Shown here: positions 43,312 to 52,744 of the stretch, one piece after another
Layout: each line of letters begins with the position of its first letter
How positions within the stretch are numbered: the stretch's first letter is position 1
Origin: Hymenobacter sp. BT188
Lineage (GTDB): Bacteria > Bacteroidota > Bacteroidia > Cytophagales > Hymenobacteraceae
Assembly: GCF_014333585.1 (NCBI RefSeq)
Contig: NZ_JACSCW010000008.1
Location: forward strand, 43,193 to 107,192
DNA length: 64,000 nt
Direction: 5' to 3'
The notes under the pieces: model-generated
What the model was told of the DNA's origin: nothing
The model's input: the letters and a program-made list of their open reading frames with translations, nothing else
Databases searched by the model: none
Made by a program: the position numbers and the translations under genes

Positions 43312-45153
43312 CTACACCAATATGCCGTTGGTTTGCATGCTATTAAGGCGCTGATACAAGCCACCAGCATGCGCCAGCAACTCGTCGTGGGTGCCGCGCT
43401 CCACAATGCGGCCGTTCTGTAGCACCACAATTTCATCGGCGTGCTGCACGGTGCTTAGGCGGTGGGCAATCACCAGCGAAGTACGACTTTGCATCAAGCG
43501 CGTCAGGGCTTCCTGCACCAGCTTTTCCGACTCCGTATCGAGGGCGGAAGTAGCTTCGTCCAGAATCAAAATGGGGGGATTGCGCAGAATAGCGCGGGCA
43601 ATGCTGATGCGCTGCCGCTGCCCGCCCGAGAGGCGCGAGCCCCGGTCGCCGATAAAGGTTTGGTAGCCCTCGGGGGTTTGCTGAATGAATTCGTGGGCGT
43701 TGGCAATTTTGGCGGCTTCTATTACCTGCGCCTCGGTGGCCTCGGTGTTGAAGCGGATATTATTGAAGATCGTATCGTTGAAAAGAATGCTCTCTTGGGT
43801 CACAATGCCCATTTGCTCGCGCACGGAATGGATGGTGCAGTCGCGCACATCGTGGCCGTCGATCAGAATTTGCCCCCCAGTCGGGTCGTAGAAGCGTGGC
43901 AATAGGTCGGCCAGCGTTGACTTGCCGCTGCCCGATGGGCCGACCAGCGCTACAGTTTTGCCCTTGGGAATAATAAGGTTTATGTCGCTGAGCACGGGCT
44001 GGTCGCCGTAGCTGAACTGCAAATTGCGCAGCTCGATTTGGTGCTCGAAAGGAGGAAGCACGTGCGCGTCGGGCTTGTCGCGAATGATGGGCTCTGTATC
44101 TACCACTTTCAGAATTCGCTCGCCGGCAACCAAACCCCGCTGAATGTAACTGAACGCCCCGCCCAGCGCCTTTACTGGCACCAATACTTGGGAAAACAGA
44201 ATCAGATAACCGATGAAGTCGGACGCCGTCAACTCCGACTCGCCCGACAGTACCAAAGTGCCGCCGTAGAATAGCAAGCCAGCCACGACGCCTACGCCCA
44301 AAAACTCGGAAATAGGCGACGACAAATCGCGGGAGTTGGCCATGGCCCGCAGCGTGCGTGCGTACTCGTTGTTCTGCGCCCGAAACTTGCCCAAAATGTA
44401 GGGTTGGGCATTGAAGGCCTTGATAACCCGAATGCCCCCCAGTGTCTCGTCAATTACCGTCAGCATAGTGCCCAGCGATTCCTGACTTTGATGAGCCTGC
44501 CGCTTAAGTCGCTTGGAAATGCCCGAAATCAGCAAGCCTGATACCGGTAGAATAAGCAGAGTAAACAGTGTGAGTTTCACCGACATATACAGCAAAAGCA
44601 CGAAGTAGGCCACGATAAACAGTGGGTCGCGGATGACGCCGGTTAGGGTATTTACCACGGAGCCTTCTACTTCCTGTACGTCGTTGGTGAGGCGCGACAT
44701 GAGGTCGCCCTTACGCTCGCCTGAAAAATAGCCGAGTTGAAGCTGCGTGATGCGCTCGTACAGCGCGTGGCGCATATTGCGAATCACGCGAGCCCGAACG
44801 CGGGCAATAATGCGCAAGCCCAGATAGCGGAACAGATTGCTCAGAAATACCGAGACAATCAGAACCATACATACGAAGCTCAGCGCGCCCAGCTTGCCAC
44901 GAGAAAGCGTGACCTGCGTGAAATAGTAATCGAACGTCGTCTTGATATAGTCGATTGACAGCGCAAAGTCCGGCGGGGCGGTAGCGGTGGCTGTATGCTG
45001 CTCTGTCGTGCCAAACAGCACGTTGAGCAGCGGGATGACTAGCGTAAAGTTGCAGAGTCCGAATATGATGCCGAGCACCGTATACAGAAAATACAGGGGC
45101 ACGAAATCGGCGAACGGCCGCGCATAGCCCAGAATGCGGAGGTAAGTTTTCAT
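43312..45153 (-). CDS. ABC exporter, ATP-binding/permease protein (MsbA-like)
   Basis: 613-residue half-transporter: six membrane segments in residues 1-330, then an ATPase domain with Walker A GPSGSGKST, Q-loop TQESILFND, signature LSGGQRQRISIARA, Walker B ILILDEATSALD and H-loop IAHRLS. The pattern is that of lipid A/lipid or drug exporters in the inner membrane; the exact cargo is uncertain, though MsbA is a fair guess. Preceded by a TACCTTTG promoter only 9 bases from the ATG. Confidence 0.93.
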   Translation of the reverse strand: MKTYLRILGYARPFADFVPLYFLYTVLGIIFGLCNFTLVIPLLNVLFGTTEQHTATATAPPDFALSIDYIKTTFDYYFTQVTLSRGKLGALSFVCMVLIVSVFLSNLFRYLGLRIIARVRARVIRNMRHALYERITQLQLGYFSGERKGDLMSRLTNDVQEVEGSVVNTLTGVIRDPLFIVAYFVLLLYMSVKLTLFTLLILPVSGLLISGISKRLKRQAHQSQESLGTMLTVIDETLGGIRVIKAFNAQPYILGKFRAQNNEYARTLRAMANSRDLSSPISEFLGVGVVAGLLFYGGTLVLSGESELTASDFIGYLILFSQVLVPVKALGGAFSYIQRGLVAGERILKVVDTEPIIRDKPDAHVLPPFEHQIELRNLQFSYGDQPVLSDINLIIPKGKTVALVGPSGSGKSTLADLLPRFYDPTGGQILIDGHDVRDCTIHSVREQMGIVTQESILFNDTIFNNIRFNTEATEAQVIEAAKIANAHEFIQQTPEGYQTFIGDRGSRLSGGQRQRISIARAILRNPPILILDEATSALDTESEKLVQEALTRLMQSRTSLVIAHRLSTVQHADEIVVLQNGRIVERGTHDELLAHAGGLYQRLNSMQTNGILV

Positions 45154-45161
45154 GGAGGCCG

Positions 45162-45169
45162 CAAAGGTA
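45162..45169 (-). promoter_or_regulatory. -7 element of the ABC exporter gene
   Basis: TACCTTTG on the minus strand, 9 bases before the ATG at 45153, so the transcript would be almost leaderless. Confidence 0.5.
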
Positions 45170-45201
45170 AGGCATTAGCGCAGCCTACTGTTAATCGGCT
45201 T

Positions 45202-46350
45202 CTACCCGACCACTTTCAGCAGCCATTTCTTTACCCAGGCATTGCGGGCAAGTCCAAAGCCCGCATTTACCAACCAAGGCTTGGTAGAAATAAACCGCAT
45301 CAGCCGGTAGCTACGCGCCAACTTCTTGCCTATCTGTTGATACACGGCTTGCTCGTACCAGCGCATTTGCGCCGCACTGAAATCCTGCTGCTCAAAGCAG
45401 CGTATGGCTTGCTTCGCCGCTAGTATGCCGCTTTGAATAGCCGTATCGATGCCGTGCCCTTGCAATGGGTCAATAAGGGACGCGGCGTCGCCGCAAAGCA
45501 TGAAACGGTCGCCACTGATAGGCCGAGATTTGCCCCCCAGCGGCAAGCCAAAGCCACTTACTTCACTTAGTTGGCTGGCTTGGGCAAAGCGTTTGGCTAC
45601 CTGCGGATGCTCGCGAGTGATAGCCAATAACACTTTCTTTAAATCCACCTTTTGGGCTGCTACATCAGATGAGAGCATGCCGAAGCCGACATTGTACACG
45701 CCGTCGCCGACTGGAAATATCCAGAAGTAGCCAGCCAGATACTCGCGTAGGAAGTAAAACTCGGTAGTAGTTTCGTCGGTGTCGGTGAGGCCCTGGAAAT
45801 AGGCGCGCACGGCTACGCACTGGTGTGCGCGGTCGAGGGAACGTTTGGTAAGCTTGCGGGCAGCCACCGAGTTCGCGCCATCGCAGCCGATAAGCAGCTG
45901 GCAGGAAAGTGGCGCCTGGTCGTTAGCGGGCAGCAGCGTGACCTGCTTAGCTGTGATGTGAATGTCTTTAACTGGAAAATCGAGCTGAACATGCGTTGCG
46001 GTATGGGCTCGCACCATCGCCAGCAGCCGCGCATCGAAGTGTAAGCGCGGACTATTGAAGGTTTGAATTTGCCAACGTACCCTAATATCACCGCCGTCGG
46101 GAGAAAACAGCCGACTGTCGCGGGTTTCGGCTTTCTGCGGCAACGCGTACAGCTCCTCGTACAAAGCGGGCGAGAGCTGCCGAATGGCTTTTAGCGCCAA
46201 GCCCGGAATGGCGTCGCCGCAGACTTTATCGCGCGGAAACTGGTCTTTATCTACCAGCGCCACGCGCAAACCACTATGTTGCAACGCCAACGCGCACGCC
46301 GTACCCGCCGGTCCGGCCCCGAGAATAACGACATCATAGTGATTGGTCAT
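45202..46350 (-). CDS. FAD-dependent oxidoreductase (geranylgeranyl-reductase-like)
   Basis: 382 residues. N-terminal Rossmann motif DVVILGAGPAGTACALAL, then FPRDKVCGDAIPG, typical of the geranylgeranyl reductase/halogenase-like flavoprotein group. GCDGANSVAARKL near residue 160 and LCGDAASLIDPLQGHGI near 290 bind FAD. The C-terminal part is hydrophobic and basic. It probably reduces double bonds in an isoprenoid or lipid; the substrate is not determined. Close downstream of the Wzi/RemB-like gene. Confidence 0.88.
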   Translation of the reverse strand: MTNHYDVVILGAGPAGTACALALQHSGLRVALVDKDQFPRDKVCGDAIPGLALKAIRQLSPALYEELYALPQKAETRDSRLFSPDGGDIRVRWQIQTFNSPRLHFDARLLAMVRAHTATHVQLDFPVKDIHITAKQVTLLPANDQAPLSCQLLIGCDGANSVAARKLTKRSLDRAHQCVAVRAYFQGLTDTDETTTEFYFLREYLAGYFWIFPVGDGVYNVGFGMLSSDVAAQKVDLKKVLLAITREHPQVAKRFAQASQLSEVSGFGLPLGGKSRPISGDRFMLCGDAASLIDPLQGHGIDTAIQSGILAAKQAIRCFEQQDFSAAQMRWYEQAVYQQIGKKLARSYRLMRFISTKPWLVNAGFGLARNAWVKKWLLKVVG

Positions 46351-46374
46351 GGAAATAGCGGCCCGCAGGAGCTG

Positions 46375-48183
46375 TTAAAACTCGTGGAGGCGCTGCGCAA
46401 TATTCCAACGGAAAGCCAAGGACGGATACACTGTACTATTCGTTATATTATCTACATCGGGGCTGGTTACGCGGCGCATAATCAGCTTCGCATCCAGCCA
46501 TACGTTGTGGCGGGCCTGATACGTGGCGGTAAAATCGGTGTGGATAAGATTAGTTTGGATACCATCCCCCACTCGGAAATCCTCTATGCGCACATTACCA
46601 TCGGGCTGGAGCGGACGGTTGGTGTAGGGTAAGCGCACATTACCACCGTAGTTGACCAAAAAGCCATTTTCATCCACCACGTCATTGCCTTGCACGGTAT
46701 AGAATCCTTTGGCTACTAAGTTCAAACGTGGCAAGGGCTGGTAGCTGATGATACCGAGCAACTCCACCAAATTGCCCCCCATAGGGTGAGCCAGGGGTTG
46801 ATTGTAGTGCTGATAGTTACGGTACTGGTCGAGGTGCTGATAGGTGTAAGGCCGGATATAATTGACCTCGCCTTGAAAATCGAGATTTTGGATACCCGCT
46901 ACATTCAGGTACCGGCCGCCTAGCTGTACGGATTGCTTGTTGCGCCACGAGCCTTTGCCTGCCCGCGCCTCACTGATAACGAACTCATCCAATACTACCT
47001 GCCCATACAACTGCAACCGCCGTTTGATATTCCACTTGAAATCGAGGCCCAGCAAAGCATTGTCGTTTGAGCCAATAGCCTGCTCCACAGATCGGTAGAA
47101 GATAATCGGGTTGAGGTACTGCAACTCGTAGCGGCCTTTGCCGCGCCCAAAAACTACCGATTCAAACACGCCCACATTGAAGTTAGGTGCCAGATCGAGG
47201 CTGAGGTGATGGAGCGCGAAGTACTTCTTTTGATAAATAGTGTCTTGGTTGGCCTTTTCAGCCGTCATTTCCGCAAATAGGTTCTGATAATTGAATTTCC
47301 AGATGCGGGTGTTCACCTTCAAAAACAGGTAAGGCGCCGTGTAGTCCGACAGAATGAGCGAGCGGTAGCCATTGCCGATGGTGTTGCGGTCGTAGCCAAA
47401 CTGGAGGTTGATATGCTTTGTTGCCGAGTACGTCAGGTAGCCCCGGCCCGACAGAAAGTCGTACTGGTCGGAGCGGTTTTTATAGGTTTTCCAGAAAGCC
47501 TCGTGCGGTACGATGTTATCGCGCAGTACCCGTTGTTGCACATAAAATGGCGCTGCTGTCTGATTATCGGCCAAAAAGGTATAAAACCCCAGCTTTTCGT
47601 CGATGGTACCTTCCACCTGCACGCCGCGCGTATTGAGGTAGCGTAGGCCGTCAATGTCGGTGTCATAACCTGCGGAGAGGTTGGCTACCGGATTTACGCG
47701 CAAGGTGAAGCTAGGCGTTTCTACATGGAAAAAATCAGACTGGTTACGGTAAAACCGCCCCAGCACAGGCTTTTTCGAGGTGTTGACCGCAACATCCTGC
47801 TTCGTGTACTGCCAGTTGTCGCGCAATAGGTAGTCTGCATTGAATCGGTCGGCGCGAGTGATACCCACGGTGGTGCTATCGCGAAGAATACGCTCGGCTA
47901 AGCGGGCTACGCTAGCGCGAGTATAGGGCCGTACGGAAGTGTGCGGGTCGTTGAGCGAATCGGGGCCGAAGAGAATAGTGTAGCGGTCAATAAGCCGATA
48001 CACGTCGCTGTCGAGCGGCACATAGGTAGTGCCTTGCACATCACTTTGTGGTTGAACCGGGACCGCAGGCTTGGCGCCCAGCGTGTCGATGCGGAGATAA
48101 GTGGGACCAGCTGGGTTAACCTGGGCAACGGCCTGACCAGTTACAAAGCTCAACGCTGTGAGCAGCAATAACGATTTTCTCAT
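46375..48183 (-). CDS. Outer-membrane protein, Wzi/RemB-like
   Basis: 602 residues from ATG 48183 (MRKSLLLLTALSFVTGQAVA signal peptide). The periplasmic start VYRLIDRYTILFG...TSVRPYTRASVARLAERI followed by ~450 residues of aromatic-rich strands (YLTYSATKHINLQFGYDRNTIGNGYRSL) resembles capsule-assembly Wzi family and the gliding-associated RemB of Bacteroidota. The last residues RWNIAQRLHEF end in a barrel-type Phe. Role likely in surface polysaccharide or motility; inferred from similarity to remembered families. Confidence 0.75.
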   Translation of the reverse strand: MRKSLLLLTALSFVTGQAVAQVNPAGPTYLRIDTLGAKPAVPVQPQSDVQGTTYVPLDSDVYRLIDRYTILFGPDSLNDPHTSVRPYTRASVARLAERILRDSTTVGITRADRFNADYLLRDNWQYTKQDVAVNTSKKPVLGRFYRNQSDFFHVETPSFTLRVNPVANLSAGYDTDIDGLRYLNTRGVQVEGTIDEKLGFYTFLADNQTAAPFYVQQRVLRDNIVPHEAFWKTYKNRSDQYDFLSGRGYLTYSATKHINLQFGYDRNTIGNGYRSLILSDYTAPYLFLKVNTRIWKFNYQNLFAEMTAEKANQDTIYQKKYFALHHLSLDLAPNFNVGVFESVVFGRGKGRYELQYLNPIIFYRSVEQAIGSNDNALLGLDFKWNIKRRLQLYGQVVLDEFVISEARAGKGSWRNKQSVQLGGRYLNVAGIQNLDFQGEVNYIRPYTYQHLDQYRNYQHYNQPLAHPMGGNLVELLGIISYQPLPRLNLVAKGFYTVQGNDVVDENGFLVNYGGNVRLPYTNRPLQPDGNVRIEDFRVGDGIQTNLIHTDFTATYQARHNVWLDAKLIMRRVTSPDVDNITNSTVYPSLAFRWNIAQRLHEF

Positions 48184-48401
48184 ACTACTTAGTAGGACCA
48201 AACGACCACTGAGGCGTCCGGCTGTACAAAACTACGCACTTGGGGGGCAAATTAGGTTCAGCGCGAAAATCGATCCGGCTTCGCTGCGTAAAAGACGTGT
48301 TGGCTGGTTTGCTGAATCTTTTTGCCCTAAAATAGCCCCCCAATGCTGTGCTCCTTTGCTTCAGGTTGCCGTACTAAGTCTGGTAATTTTCAAACTTTCC
48401 C

Positions 48402-49346
48402 TTGCTGCTTCGTTATCTCCGCCATTCTGAAATCGACCTGTCTGCCTGGGAAGCCTGCATTGCAGCCGCGCCCCACGCATTGCCGTATGCGTGCGCTTGG
48501 TGGCTAGCGGCTACGGCTGTTCGTTGGGATGCGGTGGTGGAAATGAAGGAGGACACGGGTACTTATGCTTCCATATTTCCGCTGCCCATTAAAACGCGGC
48601 CTTGGGGCCGCGACGTGTATCAGCCGCCTTTTACGCAGCAGCTTGGCCTGATCACCACCGCCGCCAGCCGCCACCGCAATGTGCTCGACTATCTGGCTTT
48701 GCTGCCAGCTGGTCGTTTTGCGCATCTGTACTTGCAGTTGAGCACCCAAAATGAACTGGTAGCTGCGCCAACTGGCTTCAAGTTGACACCGCGCCAAACT
48801 TATCAGCTCAATCTGGCGCCCGTTTATGCTACGTTGCTTGCTGGATATTCCCCCGACTACCGCCGCCGTTTAGGTCGTAATCAGGAGCAGCCTCAGCCTT
48901 TAATAGTTACCGAAACAATGTCGGCGAAGGCTGTTATTCAGTTGTTCAAAAAGGAGAAAGTCGCTGTTGGGTTGAAAAGTCAGGAATATCAGCACTTGGA
49001 GGCTCTGGTAGAATCTTTACCGATGCACAGCCGACTGCTGATACTGGAGGTACGAGCTCCGAATAGCGGTGAGTTACTGGCTGGGGCATTATTCGTTTAT
49101 CATGCTCACACCATTATTTATTTGTTTGCCGCCGCCTCACTGGGGGGCAAAAAAGTTGGTGCCCCGCTGCTGCTGCTCGACCATGTAATTCAGCGTTATG
49201 CAGGTTCGCCCGGCTTGGTACTCGATTTTGAGGGCGGAATGATTCCCTCTATTGCGCGTTTTTTCGCCAACTTCGGCGCCACGCCCGTGCCTTACGCGGC
49301 CCTCACTCAAACCCGCCAACCCTGGTATCTGCAATGGATGCGCTAA
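48402..49346 (+). CDS. FemAB/GNAT-like transferase
   Basis: 314 residues from a TTG at 48402; a TAATTTTC (-7-like) lies just upstream. The C-terminal half (YRRRLGRNQEQP, LLAGALFVYHAHTIIYLFAAAS, KVGAPLLLLDHVIQRYA, LDFEGGMIPSIARFFANFGA) has the GNAT fold pattern of FemAB-like aminoacyl/acyltransferases. Substrate unknown. Its end overlaps the upp start by 13 bases, so translation is coupled. Confidence 0.75.
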   Translation: MLLRYLRHSEIDLSAWEACIAAAPHALPYACAWWLAATAVRWDAVVEMKEDTGTYASIFPLPIKTRPWGRDVYQPPFTQQLGLITTAASRHRNVLDYLALLPAGRFAHLYLQLSTQNELVAAPTGFKLTPRQTYQLNLAPVYATLLAGYSPDYRRRLGRNQEQPQPLIVTETMSAKAVIQLFKKEKVAVGLKSQEYQHLEALVESLPMHSRLLILEVRAPNSGELLAGALFVYHAHTIIYLFAAASLGGKKVGAPLLLLDHVIQRYAGSPGLVLDFEGGMIPSIARFFANFGATPVPYAALTQTRQPWYLQWMR

Positions 49347-50023
49347 ACCCAACGCCCGAAGCTACTCCCGACCTTTCCAACCGCGTACACATCGTGTGCG
49401 CCGAGCCATCCATCGCAAATCATTTTTTGGCCGAACTGCGTGATGTGGACGTTCAGCGCGACAGTCTGCGCTTCCGGCGCAACCTCCAGCGCTTAGGCGA
49501 AATCATCGCTTATCGCATCAGCTCTTTGCTAAGCTATACCGACAAAGCGGTACAAACCCCCTTGGGCACGGCCAGTAGTCAGCAGCTCCGCGACTTTCCG
49601 GTGCTGGCTACTGTGTTGCGGGCGGGCTTGCCGTTTCATCAGGGGTTTCTCAATTATTTCGACCAGTCGCCCAGCGCTTTTGCGGCTGCTTACCGCATTG
49701 AAGGCACGTCACAAGTGCAAGTGCAGGTCGATTATCTGGCCGCGCCTTCCTTGGACGAGCGAGTACTTATTCTGGCAGATCCAATGTTGGCTACGGGTAA
49801 ATCGTTGGTACTTACGTATAGAGCAATGTTGCGCTTTGGTACGCCTCGGCAGGTACACATAGCGGCCGTTATTGCCAGCCCTGAAGGTGTAGCGTATGTA
49901 ACCCGCGAAATCCCGGAGGCGACACTCTGGGTAGCAGCTGTTGATGAAGGCCTAAACGCCCAGGCTTACATTATGCCCGGCCTCGGCGACGCCGGCGACT
50001 TATCATACGGAAGCAAGTTGTGA
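49334..50023 (+). CDS. upp: Uracil phosphoribosyltransferase
   Basis: 229 residues. Salvages uracil to UMP with PRPP. Family words: LRFRRNLQRLGEIIAYRIS, VLRAGLPFHQGFLNYF, the PRPP loop LILADPMLATGKSLV and the uracil-binding C-terminus MPGLGDAGDLSYGS. The ATG overlaps the end of the preceding gene. Slightly longer than typical because of an N-terminal extension. With pyrD in this window it belongs to pyrimidine metabolism but is not linked to it. Confidence 0.95.
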   Translation: MDALNPTPEATPDLSNRVHIVCAEPSIANHFLAELRDVDVQRDSLRFRRNLQRLGEIIAYRISSLLSYTDKAVQTPLGTASSQQLRDFPVLATVLRAGLPFHQGFLNYFDQSPSAFAAAYRIEGTSQVQVQVDYLAAPSLDERVLILADPMLATGKSLVLTYRAMLRFGTPRQVHIAAVIASPEGVAYVTREIPEATLWVAAVDEGLNAQAYIMPGLGDAGDLSYGSKL

Positions 50024-50168
50024 GTAGGAGAGTGCCTATGAGAAACCAGCTTTACTAATACGGCATACAATCTGCCAGCATACAGGGAACCAAAGGGGGC
50101 ACAAGCTTCGTGTTACCTTTACGCCCGAAGCTGTTGGCTGTTTTTGCCATTCAAGCTGTAACTACCTC

Positions 50169-50639
50169 TTGCTCGTGCTACCCGAACTTGCCAAAGAATT
50201 GGCCCAATATGCATCTGTTTACCTACTGAGCTCTCTCAAGTTCTTTGCCGGCCCGGTTGCGGGCACGGCAGCGGGTTTGTCTTTCGCTCTCACGTGGGGG
50301 CTAACCGTGGCTGGCATGATGACCAGTGTAGTAATCGTGTCGGGGGTGGGCCGTGCTTGGGCGCTGCACATGCGAAAGCGGCGCCAGCGTAAGGGAAAAC
50401 CCATATTCAGCAAGCGCAGCCGCCGTATCGTAAGCATTTTTCGTCGTTTCGGGATGCCCGGCATTGCTTTCCTGACGCCTATCCTGTTTAGCCCCATCCT
50501 CGGTACCGTCATTGCTACTCAATTGCATGTGCCCCGCTCACGTATTCTGCTGCATATGCTGTGGAGTGCGGCCATTTGGGGCGTTGCTCTCACCTTCATA
50601 ACCATCGAGTTCAGTCACTTGCCCATCTTTCAGCACTGA
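50169..50639 (+). CDS. Small multi-pass membrane protein
   Basis: 156 residues with three to four hydrophobic segments and a strongly basic loop in the middle (MRKRRQRKGKPIFSKRSRRI). Start uncertain: TTG at 50169 or GTG at 50175. TACCTTTA about 55 bases upstream is -7-like. Pattern FGMPGIAFLTPILFSPILGTVIA resembles small-export or DedA-like membrane proteins. Function unknown. Confidence 0.65.
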   Translation: MLVLPELAKELAQYASVYLLSSLKFFAGPVAGTAAGLSFALTWGLTVAGMMTSVVIVSGVGRAWALHMRKRRQRKGKPIFSKRSRRIVSIFRRFGMPGIAFLTPILFSPILGTVIATQLHVPRSRILLHMLWSAAIWGVALTFITIEFSHLPIFQH

Positions 50640-50660
50640 GGCTATAATTCCGAGATAGAA

Positions 50661-50711
50661 CTACGTAGAAATGCCCCCCAGACCGACAGTCTGGGGGGCA
50701 TTTCTACGTAG
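50661..50711. terminator. Perfect 23-bp inverted repeat, bidirectional hairpin
   Basis: CTACGTAGAAATGCCCCCCA...GAC and its exact complement with a 5-base loop. It contains both orientations of the octamer. There is no T run, so termination is likely but not certain. Confidence 0.7.
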
Positions 50712-50889
50712 CAAAGATTGAGGTCAGAATACCTGTAAGTGGGTATTGCCTAACGGGAAATTATATTGTTGCTTTGATGTGAAGTAAGCTATAAATATTT
50801 GTGCTTAAGACAGTTCAGCTTTATCTAGTATCGTATTATCTTTAGCTCTACCCGCTATTTAGAATCTCGTTCTTTTCATCATTACTACT

Positions 50890-51063
50890 ATGAAACCTCA
50901 ATCCTTCACCTTGCAAGGCCGTTCTTCCACTATACACGAACGGTCGTCTGCCGCTCCTGTATTAGTTTTTTTGCACACCAATGCCTTAGGAGTCAGAGTG
51001 TATCTACCGTTGTGCGAAGAGACAGTGCGGGCGGGCTACCGCCTGATGGCATGCAGTGAGTAA
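50890..51063 (+). pseudogene. Truncated alpha/beta-hydrolase N-terminus (tentative)
   Basis: A 57-residue frame from ATG 50890 to TAA 51061. VLVFLHTNALGVRVYLPLCEETVRAGYRLMA resembles the first strand and oxyanion loop of alpha/beta hydrolases, where the Gly after His is usual. The rest of the enzyme is absent: the frame stops 22 bases before the convergent helicase gene ends. Probably a remnant. Confidence 0.4.
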
Positions 51064-51084
51064 TCTGGCGGGTAGAACCAGACT

Positions 51085-52497
51085 TTATTTGCGACGATTG
51101 CGAGCCTTGGCTACCGCTTTTTTCGCTGGCGACGATGCTCGTCCCTTCGACGGATTCGCCTTGCGCCCTTTTACACTACGGTTTGGGCCTTCCACGTAAG
51201 GCAAACCTGTCCGCTTATCGATGTCCTTTTGCAGCGGCACCTTCTTCTCATGGAAGGCACCCTTGAAATTCGGATCAAGGCGGCGACGACGATCGTCAAT
51301 CTCCCGATCCATGCCTTGCTGCTCATCGAAGGCAGTAGCGGCCACCGTTACTTCGGGTGGCAGGGGTAACTCTGGGATAGTTTGATTGATAAGCTCCGCA
51401 ATGCGACCCATGTGGTGCATTTCGGCGGCGTTAGCAAACGTAATGGCGGCTCCCGTATGCTGGGCCCGGCCAGTGCGACCAATGCGATGCACATAGTCGT
51501 CGTAAATCAGCGGTACATCAAAATTGATGACGTGGCTTACCTGTGGTACATCGATGCCACGGGCCGCTACATCAGTAGCTACTAGGAAGCGCAGCTCACC
51601 AGCGCGAAATGCATCCATTGCGTTAATACGCACATTCTGGCCCTTATTGCCGTGAATAGCGCGTACCTCACCCGTGCTTTTGCGCCCCAGAAAGTGCGCT
51701 ACGTTGTCGGCGTGTTCCTTGGTGCGGCAGAAAATCATGACGCGGTTGAATACTTCCTCATCGCGCACCAGATGGCCCAACAAGTTGATTTTGGTGAGCA
51801 GGTTAGGCACCTGATACATCGTCTGACTGACGTTCTGAGCTGAAGTGGCCGCCGGGGTCACTTCCACTCGCACTGGAAACTCCAGAAACTCTTCACTCAG
51901 ATTTGCTACCTTATCCGGCATGGTGGCCGAGAACAGCACGTTCTGCCGCTTGGTCGGGATAACTTCCAGAATACGCCTGATCTGAGGCATAAAGCCCATA
52001 TCCATCATCTTGTCGGCCTCGTCAAGAACTAAGGTTTTCAGCTCTTTCAAGACTAGGTCGCCCTTCAGATAAAGCTCAAGTAGGCGCCCCGGCGTGGCAA
52101 TAAGAATATCGACGCCTTGGGCGATGGTTTCGATCTGTGTTTTGGGTCCCAAGCCGCCATAAATAGCGTAGATCCGTAGATCGGTTTGGGTAGCAAGGCG
52201 CTTTATATGCGTTTCGAGCTGAATGGCCAACTCACGGGTGGGGGCCAAAATCAAGGCACGGGGATGAATACCCTGTGCATATTTCACCTTCATGAGCAAG
52301 GGCAAACCAAAAGCGGCAGTTTTGCCGGTGCCCGTCTGCGCGATACCGAGCACATCGTGCCCGGCAAGCAGAAGCGGAATAGTTTGCTGTTGAACGGGGG
52401 TAGGCTCCGTAAAGCCTGCTTCAGCCACGGCCGTAAGCAGCTGCTTATTGAGCTTGAAATCGGCGAAGGAAATGGGTTGGGGCGTGGCGTCGGACAT
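51085..52497 (-). CDS. DEAD-box RNA helicase (RhlE-like)
   Basis: 470 residues from the ATG at 52497 (MSDATPQPISFADFKLN); an upstream start at 52524 is less likely. All helicase motifs are present: Q-motif FTEPTPVQQQTIP, I AQTGTGKT, Ia PTRELA, II DEAD, III SAT, V ATDVAARGID, VI HRIGRTGR. The C-terminus is a basic Ser/Lys/Arg-rich tail (KGRKANPSKGRASSPAKKAVAKARNRRK) for RNA binding. Cytoplasmic RNA remodelling, as in ribosome assembly. Confidence 0.93.
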   Translation of the reverse strand: MSDATPQPISFADFKLNKQLLTAVAEAGFTEPTPVQQQTIPLLLAGHDVLGIAQTGTGKTAAFGLPLLMKVKYAQGIHPRALILAPTRELAIQLETHIKRLATQTDLRIYAIYGGLGPKTQIETIAQGVDILIATPGRLLELYLKGDLVLKELKTLVLDEADKMMDMGFMPQIRRILEVIPTKRQNVLFSATMPDKVANLSEEFLEFPVRVEVTPAATSAQNVSQTMYQVPNLLTKINLLGHLVRDEEVFNRVMIFCRTKEHADNVAHFLGRKSTGEVRAIHGNKGQNVRINAMDAFRAGELRFLVATDVAARGIDVPQVSHVINFDVPLIYDDYVHRIGRTGRAQHTGAAITFANAAEMHHMGRIAELINQTIPELPLPPEVTVAATAFDEQQGMDREIDDRRRRLDPNFKGAFHEKKVPLQKDIDKRTGLPYVEGPNRSVKGRKANPSKGRASSPAKKAVAKARNRRK

Positions 52498-52521
52498 GAT
52501 GAAAAAAGGTAATGCGAAAGA

Positions 52522-52529
52522 CAAAGGTA
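52522..52529 (-). promoter_or_regulatory. -7 element of the helicase gene
   Basis: TACCTTTG on the minus strand, 25 bases before the ATG at 52497. Confidence 0.5.
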
Positions 52530-52546
52530 CGACGCTTCGGTAGGAG

Positions 52547-52663
52547 AGTAGCGCGAAGCTGCCGCTTCGCGCACAAGCGTAGCGAGTTCCTCCGCGTTGG
52601 CATCAGCAGGGCGGTGCCACCTACTCGCATTGCTCGTGCGCGAGGCGGCAGCTTCGCGCTACT
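52547..52663. repeat. Intergenic inverted repeat, family B
   Basis: 28-bp arms AGTAGCGCGAAGCTGCCGCT...GCAC and complement with one mismatch, enclosing 61 bases. Unrelated in sequence to family A. No coding capacity. Lies between the helicase gene and tRNA-His. Confidence 0.75.
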
Positions 52664-52696
52664 TCTGCGCCGATCAAAAAAACTCTCTCATAATTT

Positions 52697-52726
52697 TTGA
52701 ATAACCCCGCCGTACCACTACTTTTG
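52697..52726 (+). promoter_or_regulatory. tRNA-His promoter
   Basis: TTG 52697-52699 and TACTTTTG 52719-52726 with a 19-base spacer, about 20 bases upstream of the tRNA. Confidence 0.65.
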
Positions 52727-52744
52727 TCCCTCCATTACCCATCT

